Source of the DNA: Corynebacterium kefirresidentii
Lineage (GTDB): Bacteria > Actinomycetota > Actinomycetes > Mycobacteriales > Mycobacteriaceae
NCBI GenBank assembly: GCA_002154655.1
Contig: NGUZ01000002.1
Location: forward strand, 1-64,000
Direction of reading: 5' to 3'
DNA: 64,000 nucleotides
The position numbers and the translations under genes are program-made. This document shows, piece by piece, positions 43,685 through 51,729 of the stretch. The notes under the pieces were generated by a model. That model did no database searches, was not told the DNA's origin, and was given only the letters and a program-made list of their open reading frames with translations. Position 1 is the first letter of the stretch. Each line of letters opens with the position of its first letter.

Positions 43685-45468
43685 GTGCGCTGACAAAATC
43701 TCTGCTGGGGGACTATTCCAACGCTATTTCTCAATTCCAATTCGCCTGCCTAGGCAGCTATTCAGGCCCTAGTATGCCGATGAATCTCCTGGGGGAGTTA
43801 GTAGGCGCGGTCGATGGCATCGCGCCCGAGAACTTAGTGAAAAACACCGTTGCGGCCGTTGGCGGCAACCGTCCCAAGGGAGGCGGCTCCGGCCTAGAGC
43901 GATATTTGCAACAAGATGATTCCGAGCTTGCGCAAGGCGCTATGCGCGAGCACCTGTGTGGTGTCCAGGATGATTTCACTACTGACCGTCAGGATGCCGC
44001 ACATCTGACTAGCTCGGCGGAGCAATGTTCGGGTGCTATTGCTGACGTCGTCGATGTCTCTGACACGGCCCTTACCGAGCTCGTCTCAGCGGTCATCCCA
44101 CTGCTGAATATCTTGTCCATGGTCGCCACTAAACACCCTTTAGCCAGGTTCATCATCCCGATTCTTTCCATCATCGGTGGGCGCATTATTGAAGAGACAA
44201 ATCACAATATCGCCAGCACCTGCCGCGACCGTGATGATGCGATCGAATCCTGTTATAACGAGTTCGAATCGCGCTGCGAATGCGTATGTGAGCGCCCATT
44301 GCCGGAAGAATGTCCGAAGCCGGCAAAACCTACAGATGATGCCTGTCCCGCACCAGTAGAAAAGTGCCCGGATACTCCAGCACCCACCCAACAAGTGCCG
44401 AAAGAAGAGTGCCCGCCCCCGCAGCCCACTGAGCCTGCCCAAGTGGAGTGTCCACCAAAGCCCAGGCCCATGCCGGAGCCTGATTCCAAGCCGGAATCAC
44501 ACCACGCCACCTCCGTGCCACCACAGCCGACGCCGCCTTCGCCACCGCCTACTCCACCTGAGGAATGCCCTGCACCGGAGCCGATGAGCGATCCCGAGCC
44601 CGAGTGCGAGCCTGCAGCCAAGGCGGAAGTGCACACGGAGACCTCATCAGAGCACAGGGCTGAGTGCCATTGCCATGAATGCACTGAGCAATCAATGACC
44701 GAGCAACAAACACCTTCCCAGCGTGAAGTAGAGACCACTCGGCCAGCACAGGCGGAGATCATTCCGCCGCAGGAACCACCAGAACAGCCGCAGCGGGTAG
44801 AGGAGCCGTGCCCGGAGCCAGAATCTAATCCAGAGCCGAAGCCAAAGCCAGAAATGGATACCGAACCCGCTTATGAATCGGGCACAAGCGAGGAACCTCT
44901 GTGCCCAGACAATACCGCGGAGAGTACTGAAGAATGTGTGGATAAGAGCCAGGCCAGCTTAGAAAGCTGTGAGATCGAATCCTCCTGTAGCGGTAGCCTC
45001 GGCCTAGTCGGTGCCGGAATCGCATTGGTGGGAGTGGGCCTCATTGTGGAAGGTGCTGCACAGTGTCTGGAGAATATGTCCGAACTGGACTGTCCGGTGC
45101 AAGAACCCGAACCCGAGCCTGTGGATGAGCCAGAGCCTGATCCCTGCCCTGAGCCTAAACCAGAGCCTGAACCGGAGCCTTGCCCTGAACCAGAACCAAC
45201 TGGTGATTACGGCGTCATAACACCGCCTCCAGAGCTGTCTCAGGTAGAGGAACCAACGCCGCCACCGGAGAAGGTGGCGCACCTCCAAGCCGCCGGTCCC
45301 GTAGAGACGCCGGCACCAGCTCCTGAGCCAGCACCTGAGCCGGGCCCAGCACCGAGCCAGGCACCGGACCCAGCACCTGCACCGGATCCGGCGCCAGCGC
45401 CACAGCAGGAGGCGGCACCCACGCCAGAAGAACCATCCATTAAGGCACGAAAGGCAGGGCAGTGGTAA
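43681..45468 (+). CDS. Large Cys- and Pro/Glu-rich ESX-4-linked protein (Rv3439c position)
   Basis: 595 residues from a GTG overlapping the previous stop. Residues 1-125 are helical and polar. Residues 128-168 are strongly hydrophobic (VIPLLNILSMVAT...FIIPILSIIGG). A Cys cluster follows (181, 191, 199, 201, 203, 211). Then a long Pro/Glu/Cys-rich region with PEPEPEP-like repeats is split by a second hydrophobic helix (about 438-460, LVGAGIALVGVGLIVEG). The end is Pro/Ala-rich with a basic tail. No catalytic motif was recognised. Synteny equals the Ala/Pro-rich Rv3439c. It may be an ESX-4 substrate or surface-exposed membrane protein; the promoter link to the esx genes supports this. Confidence 0.72.
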   Translation: MSALTKSLLGDYSNAISQFQFACLGSYSGPSMPMNLLGELVGAVDGIAPENLVKNTVAAVGGNRPKGGGSGLERYLQQDDSELAQGAMREHLCGVQDDFTTDRQDAAHLTSSAEQCSGAIADVVDVSDTALTELVSAVIPLLNILSMVATKHPLARFIIPILSIIGGRIIEETNHNIASTCRDRDDAIESCYNEFESRCECVCERPLPEECPKPAKPTDDACPAPVEKCPDTPAPTQQVPKEECPPPQPTEPAQVECPPKPRPMPEPDSKPESHHATSVPPQPTPPSPPPTPPEECPAPEPMSDPEPECEPAAKAEVHTETSSEHRAECHCHECTEQSMTEQQTPSQREVETTRPAQAEIIPPQEPPEQPQRVEEPCPEPESNPEPKPKPEMDTEPAYESGTSEEPLCPDNTAESTEECVDKSQASLESCEIESSCSGSLGLVGAGIALVGVGLIVEGAAQCLENMSELDCPVQEPEPEPVDEPEPDPCPEPKPEPEPEPCPEPEPTGDYGVITPPPELSQVEEPTPPPEKVAHLQAAGPVETPAPAPEPAPEPGPAPSQAPDPAPAPDPAPAPQQEAAPTPEEPSIKARKAGQW

Positions 45469-45725
45469 TGAATAATGACTTCGCAGAGTTTGCGCAAGGC
45501 TTTCGGGAAAGGACGGCTAAACGCTTGCTGGAATTTGAAAAAACGCTGGCGAAAGCGCAGGACGAGCTAGAAAAGTCCGCGGATAAGGCCATGCAGGAGG
45601 CACGGAGGGAGGAGAGGCAAGTGGGGCGTCGACAAGCGGCGATGTCAAGGCCCCGATATGGCGCTGCCCCGGCGCGCTCACGAAACGCGTCGGGGCAGGT
45701 GCAATCTGTGCTGCGGCGGGGCTAA
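45468..45725 (+). CDS. Small basic coiled-coil protein, third gene of the ESX-4-linked operon
   Basis: 85 residues from the ATG that overlaps the preceding TAA (TAATG). Residues 10-55 are a charged helix with heptad character (LLEFEKTLAKAQDELEKSADKAMQEARREER); the rest is Arg/Ser-rich and probably disordered. No family recognised. The tight coupling with the Cys/Pro-rich protein suggests a shared job, perhaps as a cytoplasmic partner. Confidence 0.6.
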   Translation: MNNDFAEFAQGFRERTAKRLLEFEKTLAKAQDELEKSADKAMQEARREERQVGRRQAAMSRPRYGAAPARSRNASGQVQSVLRRG

Positions 45726-45729
45726 AGCC

Positions 45730-46563
45730 TTAGGCGTCGCGGGTTACGCCGGCGCGCTCGGCCAGGTCCTCGCCTACCAGGCTTTCAACCTTCTTTGCGC
45801 TTGCTTCTGGATCTGCAAAGGCGGCGTAAGTGGAATCGTCATTTAGGGTGGCCAGCAGGAAGCCGGTGACCAAGCCGCGGGCGATTTCGGTAGGGCCGGA
45901 CTGGAAAGCAGCCGTTCCGATGGCCAGCTTGCGCAGGCGATCCTCGGTAAAACCGGCCTGGCTGCCCTTGTCGACGGCGCGGAAGCACACCGGGCCATTC
46001 CAGTTATAGGCCAGCTTGGCGGGGTTGCCAGCATTGAAGATGTCGTCCTGGCCAGAACCGATGACTAGGCCCGGGGTGTTAATGCGGCGGGCAGCCTGCA
46101 CCGCAGAGGGGGAGGTGACCGAGGGGTAAATAGCGGCTACAGCCGCAACCTTCTTATTGTCCAAGGCCCCAAGCACGGCGGTGCCACCGCCCATGCCGTG
46201 GCCAATCATGCCGAGCTTGCCTGGGGAGACCGTAATGTTTCCGGCGCCTAGCTTTACCCCTGCGGCAATCTGCAATGCGGATTCCATATCCGCAGCTAGG
46301 TTGCGGTGGTCGGGGAAGATACCGGTCTCAGAATCGGGGGCTACCACGACGATGCCCCAGCTAGCCAGGTGGCGCAGGGTGGCGTGATAATCCTTAATTT
46401 TGTGCATCCAGTCATGGCCAAAAGTCACCGCGGGCAGGCTCTGGCCCTCCGCGGGGGTATAGACCTTGCCGGTGATTCCGGCATAGTCAAGGTCGCCAAC
46501 CAAAACTCGGTTGCGGCCACGCTTCGACAACGTTGCTAGATGTTTCTTCAAATTCGCAGACAC
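45730..46563 (-). CDS. Alpha/beta-hydrolase-fold protein, apparently without catalytic residues (Rv3438 position)
   Basis: 277 residues with the fold of dienelactone/PET-hydrolase-like enzymes: VTFGHDWMHKIKDYHATLRHLASWGIVVVAPD, then the nucleophile elbow region KLGMIGHGMGGGTAVLGAL, then TPGLVIGSGQDD. The elbow reads G-H-G-M-G: Gly123 stands where the nucleophilic Ser should be. The acid Asp173 is present, but Gln202 occupies the usual His position (GSQAGF). It is likely a pseudoenzyme or a protein with another role. It is convergent to the ESX-4-linked operon with four bases between stop codons, the same neighbourhood as Rv3438. Confidence 0.8.
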   Translation of the reverse strand: MSANLKKHLATLSKRGRNRVLVGDLDYAGITGKVYTPAEGQSLPAVTFGHDWMHKIKDYHATLRHLASWGIVVVAPDSETGIFPDHRNLAADMESALQIAAGVKLGAGNITVSPGKLGMIGHGMGGGTAVLGALDNKKVAAVAAIYPSVTSPSAVQAARRINTPGLVIGSGQDDIFNAGNPAKLAYNWNGPVCFRAVDKGSQAGFTEDRLRKLAIGTAAFQSGPTEIARGLVTGFLLATLNDDSTYAAFADPEASAKKVESLVGEDLAERAGVTRDA

Positions 46564-46765
46564 GCATTCCAGGATAGATGAAGATCACCCGCTAGGCGGG
46601 AAAGGGTGCGGGTTTATCTGAGAAAAATCTACGCAATATCCGGCCGAGTTGCGGGTGTGGCGGCGAGCTTTCCTAAGCCCCTCCTAACTTGCACCCCCTA
46701 TGCGCAAGGGAGTGCAATGTGTGAACAACTACGTACTCTTTTTCTGGGAAGGCAGGCTGCGGTAC

Positions 46766-49570
46766 ATGACTACCGGCGTTGTTGATGTGCAAGAACTTTC
46801 TACTCGCTATGGGATGGAGGTAAAGACCGAGGTCATTGACCGCGTGGCACATGCCTCCGATGCCTCGCACTACCTGTACACCCCTAAGGCAGTCATCGAG
46901 GCTCGCTCCGCCGAGCATGTGGCCGCCATCTTCCGTGCCGGCCGGCAGCAGAATGTTCCGGTAACCCTGCGCTCCGGCGGCACCTCCCTGGCAGGCCAAG
47001 CTTCCGGCGATGGATACCTGGTGGATGTGCGCAACCACTTCCGTGGCATTGAAGTTTTGGATGAAGGAAAGCGCGTGCGTGTCCAGCCCGGCGCGACCGT
47101 GCGCCAGGTCAACGCCCGCCTAGGCCTGCGCAACCGCAAGCTTGGCCCGGATCCGGCCAGCGAATCTGCCTGCACCATCGGCGGCGTGGTGGCCAATAAC
47201 TCCTCCGGCATGGCCTGCGGTACCGAGCTCAATACCTATAACACTCTGGAATCGCTGACCTTCGTACTACCCACCGGCACCGTGATTAACACCGCCGATT
47301 CGGACGCAGACCGGCAGTTCCAAGAACAGGAGCCGGAGCTGGTGGACACGCTTATCCGCCTGCAGCGCCGTGTGCGCGATAACCAGGAATCCGTGGATAT
47401 TATCCGCCGCCATTTCCAGCTGAAAAACACGATGGGCTATGGTCTCAATTCCTTCCTCGACTTTGATAGCCCGGTCAAGCTTTTTGAGCACCTGCTTATC
47501 GGTTCGGAAGGAACCCTGGCTTTCATTGCGGAAGCGGTATTCCGCACGGTGCCGATTTCTAAGCTGACCACCACCACGGTGGCCGTATTTAATGACCTCA
47601 CCGCTGCCACCAAGTCCTTGCCGGCACTTTTGGATACCGGCGCGGCCACACTGGAGTTGATGGACTCTGCCTCTATTCGCGTGGGCCAAGGCTTTGATAA
47701 GGTGCCGCAGGCCATTACCGGTTTCGATGTGGATAAGCAGGCCGCGTTGCTCATTGAGTATCACGCTGATGCCCAAGAGGAATTGCAGGAGAAAGAAAGC
47801 AAGGGATCGCAGCTCTTGCGCGAATTGCCGCTGCAATCGCCGGCTGCCTTTTCGGCTGATGCCGCAACGCGCACTACCGCTTGGAATTTCCGCAAGGGTC
47901 TGTACGCCCAGGTAGCAGAGGCGCGCCCGTCTGGCACGACGGCCCTTTTGGAAGACATCGTCGTGCCCGTCGGCGATCTGGCAGATACGTGTTCTTCGCT
48001 GCAGGAACTCTTTGCCCGCTATGGCTATGATGATGCGGTTATTTTCGGCCACGCCAAGGACGGCAATATCCACTTCCTGCTTACGGACCGCTTTGAAGGC
48101 GATGATGCTATCGGCCGCTATAACGATTTCAATGAGGGCATGGTGGACTTGGTCCTCTCGGCCGAGGGCAATCTCAAGGCGGAACACGGTACCGGCCGCG
48201 CCATGGCACCGTATGTGCGCCGCCAGTACGGCGATGAGCTCTACGAGGTAATGCAGGAACTCAAGCGGGCCTGCGATCCCACCAACACGATGAACCCCGG
48301 CGTCATCTTGGACGATGACCCCGATGCACACATCAAAAACATCAAGCTCAACCCCACCGTGGAAGAGGAAGTAGACCGCTGTGTGGAGTGTGGCTACTGC
48401 GAGCCGGTCTGCCCGTCGCGCGACCTCACGCTTACCCCACGCCAACGCATTGTGGTGCGCCGCGCCCGCAAGCGCGCGGAAGAAGCTGGCGATAGCCAAC
48501 TCGTCGCTGAGCTAGATCAAGCCTACGAGTACATGGGCATCGAGACCTGCGCCGTGGATTCGATGTGCCGCACTGCCTGCCCAGTAGGCATCGATACCGG
48601 CAAGTTCATCAAGCGCCTGCGCCGCGAGGAAGCCCAGCCAGCGCAGCAAAAGCTGTGGGGTGCTGCCGCCAAGAACTGGCAGGTAGTCAGCCAAGGCGCC
48701 GGGGTAGCGCTTACCGGCGCGCACCTCTTGCCCACCGAGCTAGTCAAAAAGGTTACCGATGTAGGCCGCAGTCTCATCGGTGCCGATAATCTCCCGCAGT
48801 ACCAGCCAGAGTTGGGCAAGGGCGGCAAGTCCCGCGGCCGCTTGGCCGGCCGCGTAGGTGATCGCTATGCCCAGACCACCGGAATCTACCTGCCAGCCTG
48901 CGTAAACACCATGTTCGGCCCGCAAGGCGGCGGCAAGGGTGCTACCGATTCCTTTGTCGCCCTCTTGGAGCGCGCCGGGGTAGCGCTGGAGGTTCCGCAG
49001 GGCATCGACAAGCTCTGCTGTGGTACACCATGGTCTTCCAAGGGCATGCAGGCCGGCCACGATGCAATGGAGCAGCGCGTGCGCGATATCGTCATGGACG
49101 CTACTGATGGTGCGCGCCTGCCGGTTATCGTGGACGCCAGCAGCTGCACCGCTGGTTTTAAAGACATGTTGGAGTCGGTGGGGATTACCGTTATTGACGC
49201 CATTAGCTTTACGGCCGATACCTTGCTGCCGCAGCTGGAAGTAAAGAATCCACTGGCTTCCGTGACTGTGCACCCCACCTGCTCTGCCTTCCAGCTGGGC
49301 ATGATGGACGATGTAGAAAAGGTGGCCCGCGCCGCCGCGACCGAGGTACACATTCCCACCGAGTGGAATTGCTGTGGCTATGCCGGCGACCGCGGCATGC
49401 TGCACCCGGAGCTTACCGCTGCCGCCACCCGCGCCGAGGCAGCGCAAGTCAAGGAAATCGGAGCGCAGTATCACGCCTCGACCAACCGCACTTGCGAGCT
49501 TGGCCTCACCCGTGCCACCGGCGAGGATTACCACCACATTTTGGAGCTTTTGGAACAGACATCGCGCTAG
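46766..49570 (+). CDS. FAD- and Fe-S-containing D-2-hydroxyacid dehydrogenase (GlcD-GlcF fusion type; probable D-lactate or related)
   Basis: 934 residues from the ATG at 46766; an ATG 22 codons upstream is possible. The N-terminal FAD_binding_4 half shows VTLRSGGTSLAGQASGDGYLVD and GVVANNSSGMACG, and the FAD-oxidase C domain ends near HGTGRAMAPYVRRQYG. The C-terminal half has two 4Fe-4S sites (CVECGYCEPVCPS, CAVDSMCRTACPVG) and two CCG domains (DKLCCGTPW, EWNCCGYAGDRG). Such proteins oxidise D-lactate, glycolate or D-2-hydroxyglutarate and pass electrons to quinone. Substrate is not resolved. Confidence 0.85.
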   Translation: MTTGVVDVQELSTRYGMEVKTEVIDRVAHASDASHYLYTPKAVIEARSAEHVAAIFRAGRQQNVPVTLRSGGTSLAGQASGDGYLVDVRNHFRGIEVLDEGKRVRVQPGATVRQVNARLGLRNRKLGPDPASESACTIGGVVANNSSGMACGTELNTYNTLESLTFVLPTGTVINTADSDADRQFQEQEPELVDTLIRLQRRVRDNQESVDIIRRHFQLKNTMGYGLNSFLDFDSPVKLFEHLLIGSEGTLAFIAEAVFRTVPISKLTTTTVAVFNDLTAATKSLPALLDTGAATLELMDSASIRVGQGFDKVPQAITGFDVDKQAALLIEYHADAQEELQEKESKGSQLLRELPLQSPAAFSADAATRTTAWNFRKGLYAQVAEARPSGTTALLEDIVVPVGDLADTCSSLQELFARYGYDDAVIFGHAKDGNIHFLLTDRFEGDDAIGRYNDFNEGMVDLVLSAEGNLKAEHGTGRAMAPYVRRQYGDELYEVMQELKRACDPTNTMNPGVILDDDPDAHIKNIKLNPTVEEEVDRCVECGYCEPVCPSRDLTLTPRQRIVVRRARKRAEEAGDSQLVAELDQAYEYMGIETCAVDSMCRTACPVGIDTGKFIKRLRREEAQPAQQKLWGAAAKNWQVVSQGAGVALTGAHLLPTELVKKVTDVGRSLIGADNLPQYQPELGKGGKSRGRLAGRVGDRYAQTTGIYLPACVNTMFGPQGGGKGATDSFVALLERAGVALEVPQGIDKLCCGTPWSSKGMQAGHDAMEQRVRDIVMDATDGARLPVIVDASSCTAGFKDMLESVGITVIDAISFTADTLLPQLEVKNPLASVTVHPTCSAFQLGMMDDVEKVARAAATEVHIPTEWNCCGYAGDRGMLHPELTAAATRAEAAQVKEIGAQYHASTNRTCELGLTRATGEDYHHILELLEQTSR

Positions 49571-49665
49571 TTTTCCCAGCGCAGTAGCGGGTGGGGTGCC
49601 GTGCCTTGCTTGCCGACGCCCCGCCCGCCTAGAGCTTTGCCCCTTGTGCTGTAAAATCAGCAACC

Positions 49666-51537
49666 ATGTGTGGAATTGTTGGATATATTGGTCACGCTGG
49701 TGGTGACCGTGATTACTTCGCCCTCGACGTAGTTCTGGAAGGGTTGCGCCGTCTGGAATACCGCGGCTATGACTCCGCTGGTGTAGCAATGTACGCCGAT
49801 GGAGACATCAGCTGGCGCAAGAAGGCCGGTAAGGTCGCTGCGCTGGATGCTGAGATTGCAGCCCGCCCGTTGCCTGACTCCGTGTTGGGCATCGGCCATA
49901 CCCGCTGGGCTACCCATGGTGGCCCTACCGACCTGAATGCGCACCCGCATGTGGTCGATGGTGGCAAGCTGGCCGTGGTGCACAACGGCATCATTGAGAA
50001 CTTTGCGGAGCTCAAGTCCGAGCTTTTGCACAAGGGCTACAACTTCGTTTCCGAGACCGATACCGAGGTCGCAGCCACCTTGCTGGGAGATGTCTTCCAC
50101 AACGAGGCAGCCGGTGACCTGACCAAGGCTATGCAGCTAACCTGCGCTCGCCTGGAGGGCGCGTTTACCCTGCTAGCCATCCACGCCGAGCAGGCCGATC
50201 GCATTGTTGCCGCTCGCCGCGACTCCCCGCTGGTTATCGGCTTGGGCGAGGGCGAGAACTTCCTCGGCTCCGATGTATCCGGCTTTATTGATTACACCAA
50301 GTCTGCCGTGGAGATGGACAACGACCAGGTTGTGACCATCACCGCGGACGAAGTGGAAATTACCGATTATGAGGGCAACCCTGCACAGGGCAAGCCTTTT
50401 GAAATCAAGTGGGATGCCGCCGCTGCGGAAAAGGGCGGCTTTGATTCCTTCATGGAAAAGGAAATCCACGACCAGCCTTCCGCCGTGCGCGATACCCTGC
50501 TGGGCCGCTTCGATGAGCAAGGCCAACTGACCCTCGATGATCTGCGCATCGATGAGACCGTGCTGAAGTCCATCGACAAGATCATCGTCATTGCCTGCGG
50601 TACCGCCGCCTACGCTGGCCACGTGGCGCGCTACGCCATCGAGCACTGGTGCCGCATTCCTACCGAGGTCGAGCTCGCTCACGAGTTCCGCTACCGCGAC
50701 CCGATCGTGAACGAGAAGACCCTCGTTGTTGCGCTGTCCCAGTCCGGCGAGACCATGGATACCTTGATGGCCGTGCGCCACGCCCGCCAGCAGGGCGCCA
50801 AGGTCATTGCCATCTGCAATACCCAGGGCTCGTCCATCCCGCGCGAATCCGATGCCGCGCTCTACACCCACGCCGGCCCGGAAATCGCCGTGGCCTCTAC
50901 CAAGGCTTTCCTCGCGCAGATTACCGCCACCTACCTGCTTGGCCTCTACCTGGCTCAGCTGCGCGGCAATATGTTCGCCGATGAGATCCAGGGCGTTCTT
51001 GCTGAGCTGCGCCACATGCCGGATAAGGTCCAAAGCGTCATCGACGAGGAAGACCAGGTAGCCAACCTGGCCAATTCCATGAAGGACGCGGAATCCGTGC
51101 TCTTCTTGGGCCGCCACGTCGGCTTCCCGGTGGCTCTCGAGGGCGCGCTGAAGCTCAAGGAGATCGCTTATCTGCACGCCGAGGGCTTTGCCGCAGGCGA
51201 GCTCAAGCACGGCCCAATTGCGCTAATTGAAGAAGGCCAGCCGGTCTTCGTTATCGTGCCATCCCCACGTGGCCGCGACTCCCTGCACTCCAAGGTCGTC
51301 TCCAATATTCAGGAGATCCGTGCCCGCGGTGCCATCACCATCGTGATCGCGGAAGAAGGCGATACCGCCGTGGAGGATTACGCTAACCACGTCATCCGCA
51401 TCCCGAAGGCCCCGACCCTCATGCAGCCGCTGCTGGCTACCGTGCCGCTGCAGATCTTCGCTGCCCACGTAGCCAAGTCCAAGGGCTACGACGTGGACCA
51501 GCCTCGCAACCTGGCCAAGTCCGTGACCGTGGAGTAA
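49666..51537 (+). CDS. glmS: Glutamine--fructose-6-phosphate aminotransferase (isomerizing)
   Basis: 623 residues: N-terminal glutaminase with the nucleophile Cys after the start Met (MCGIVGYIGHAG), then two SIS domains (CGTAAYAGHVARY; SQSGETMDTL; AEGFAAGELKHGPIALI) and the family C-terminal KSVTVE. It makes glucosamine-6-phosphate, the first step towards UDP-GlcNAc; GlmM acts next. No SD is visible: TAAAAT (49652-49657) ends eight bases before the ATG, so a leaderless mRNA is likely. A terminator follows at 51561. Confidence 0.97.
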   Translation: MCGIVGYIGHAGGDRDYFALDVVLEGLRRLEYRGYDSAGVAMYADGDISWRKKAGKVAALDAEIAARPLPDSVLGIGHTRWATHGGPTDLNAHPHVVDGGKLAVVHNGIIENFAELKSELLHKGYNFVSETDTEVAATLLGDVFHNEAAGDLTKAMQLTCARLEGAFTLLAIHAEQADRIVAARRDSPLVIGLGEGENFLGSDVSGFIDYTKSAVEMDNDQVVTITADEVEITDYEGNPAQGKPFEIKWDAAAAEKGGFDSFMEKEIHDQPSAVRDTLLGRFDEQGQLTLDDLRIDETVLKSIDKIIVIACGTAAYAGHVARYAIEHWCRIPTEVELAHEFRYRDPIVNEKTLVVALSQSGETMDTLMAVRHARQQGAKVIAICNTQGSSIPRESDAALYTHAGPEIAVASTKAFLAQITATYLLGLYLAQLRGNMFADEIQGVLAELRHMPDKVQSVIDEEDQVANLANSMKDAESVLFLGRHVGFPVALEGALKLKEIAYLHAEGFAAGELKHGPIALIEEGQPVFVIVPSPRGRDSLHSKVVSNIQEIRARGAITIVIAEEGDTAVEDYANHVIRIPKAPTLMQPLLATVPLQIFAAHVAKSKGYDVDQPRNLAKSVTVE

Positions 51538-51560
51538 TCCACTCCAAGCGTCCGCCGTTA

Positions 51561-51608
51561 GGCCCCCTTACCTGCCGCGTTTCTTGCGTGGTAGGAAAGG
51601 GGGCTTTG
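51561..51608 (+). terminator. Terminator after glmS
   Basis: GCCCCCTT (51562-51569) pairs with AAAGGGGGC (51596-51603, plus inner ACC/GGT pairs), followed by TTTGGCATTTCTTT. Confidence 0.85.
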
Positions 51609-51675
51609 GCATTTCTTTGCAGCTTGAAACTGTTATGCTTTAGGGAGCAATCGTTGTCGGTGAAAGGAGTAGGCA

Positions 51676-51702
51676 GTGCTCATCCGTCGTGTTTTCGCCT
51701 AA
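51676..51702 (+). CDS. Leader peptide of the ABC-F gene (MLIRRVFA)
   Basis: GTG CTC ATC CGT CGT GTT TTC GCC TAA, an eight-codon frame with AAAGGAG about seven bases upstream, ends 27 bp before the ABC-F start. Short peptides of this kind sense ribosome-targeting antibiotics by stalling and opening the downstream gene's start site. Its stop codon and last codons lie inside the hairpin described next. Confidence 0.6.
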   Translation: MLIRRVFA

Positions 51703-51723
51703 AACACTGAAGGAAGAACGGAT
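51682..51723 (+). promoter_or_regulatory. Translational attenuator hairpin before the ABC-F gene
   Basis: GTGTTTT (51689-51695) pairs with AAAACAC (51701-51707) around CGCCT; outside it ATCCGT (51682-51687) pairs with ACGGAT (51718-51723). The SD of the ABC-F gene (GAAGGAAG, about 51709-51716) is trapped between these stems. A ribosome stalled on the leader peptide would disrupt both stems and free the SD. No U run, so control would be translational. Confidence 0.55.
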
Positions 51724-51729
51724 TTAAGC

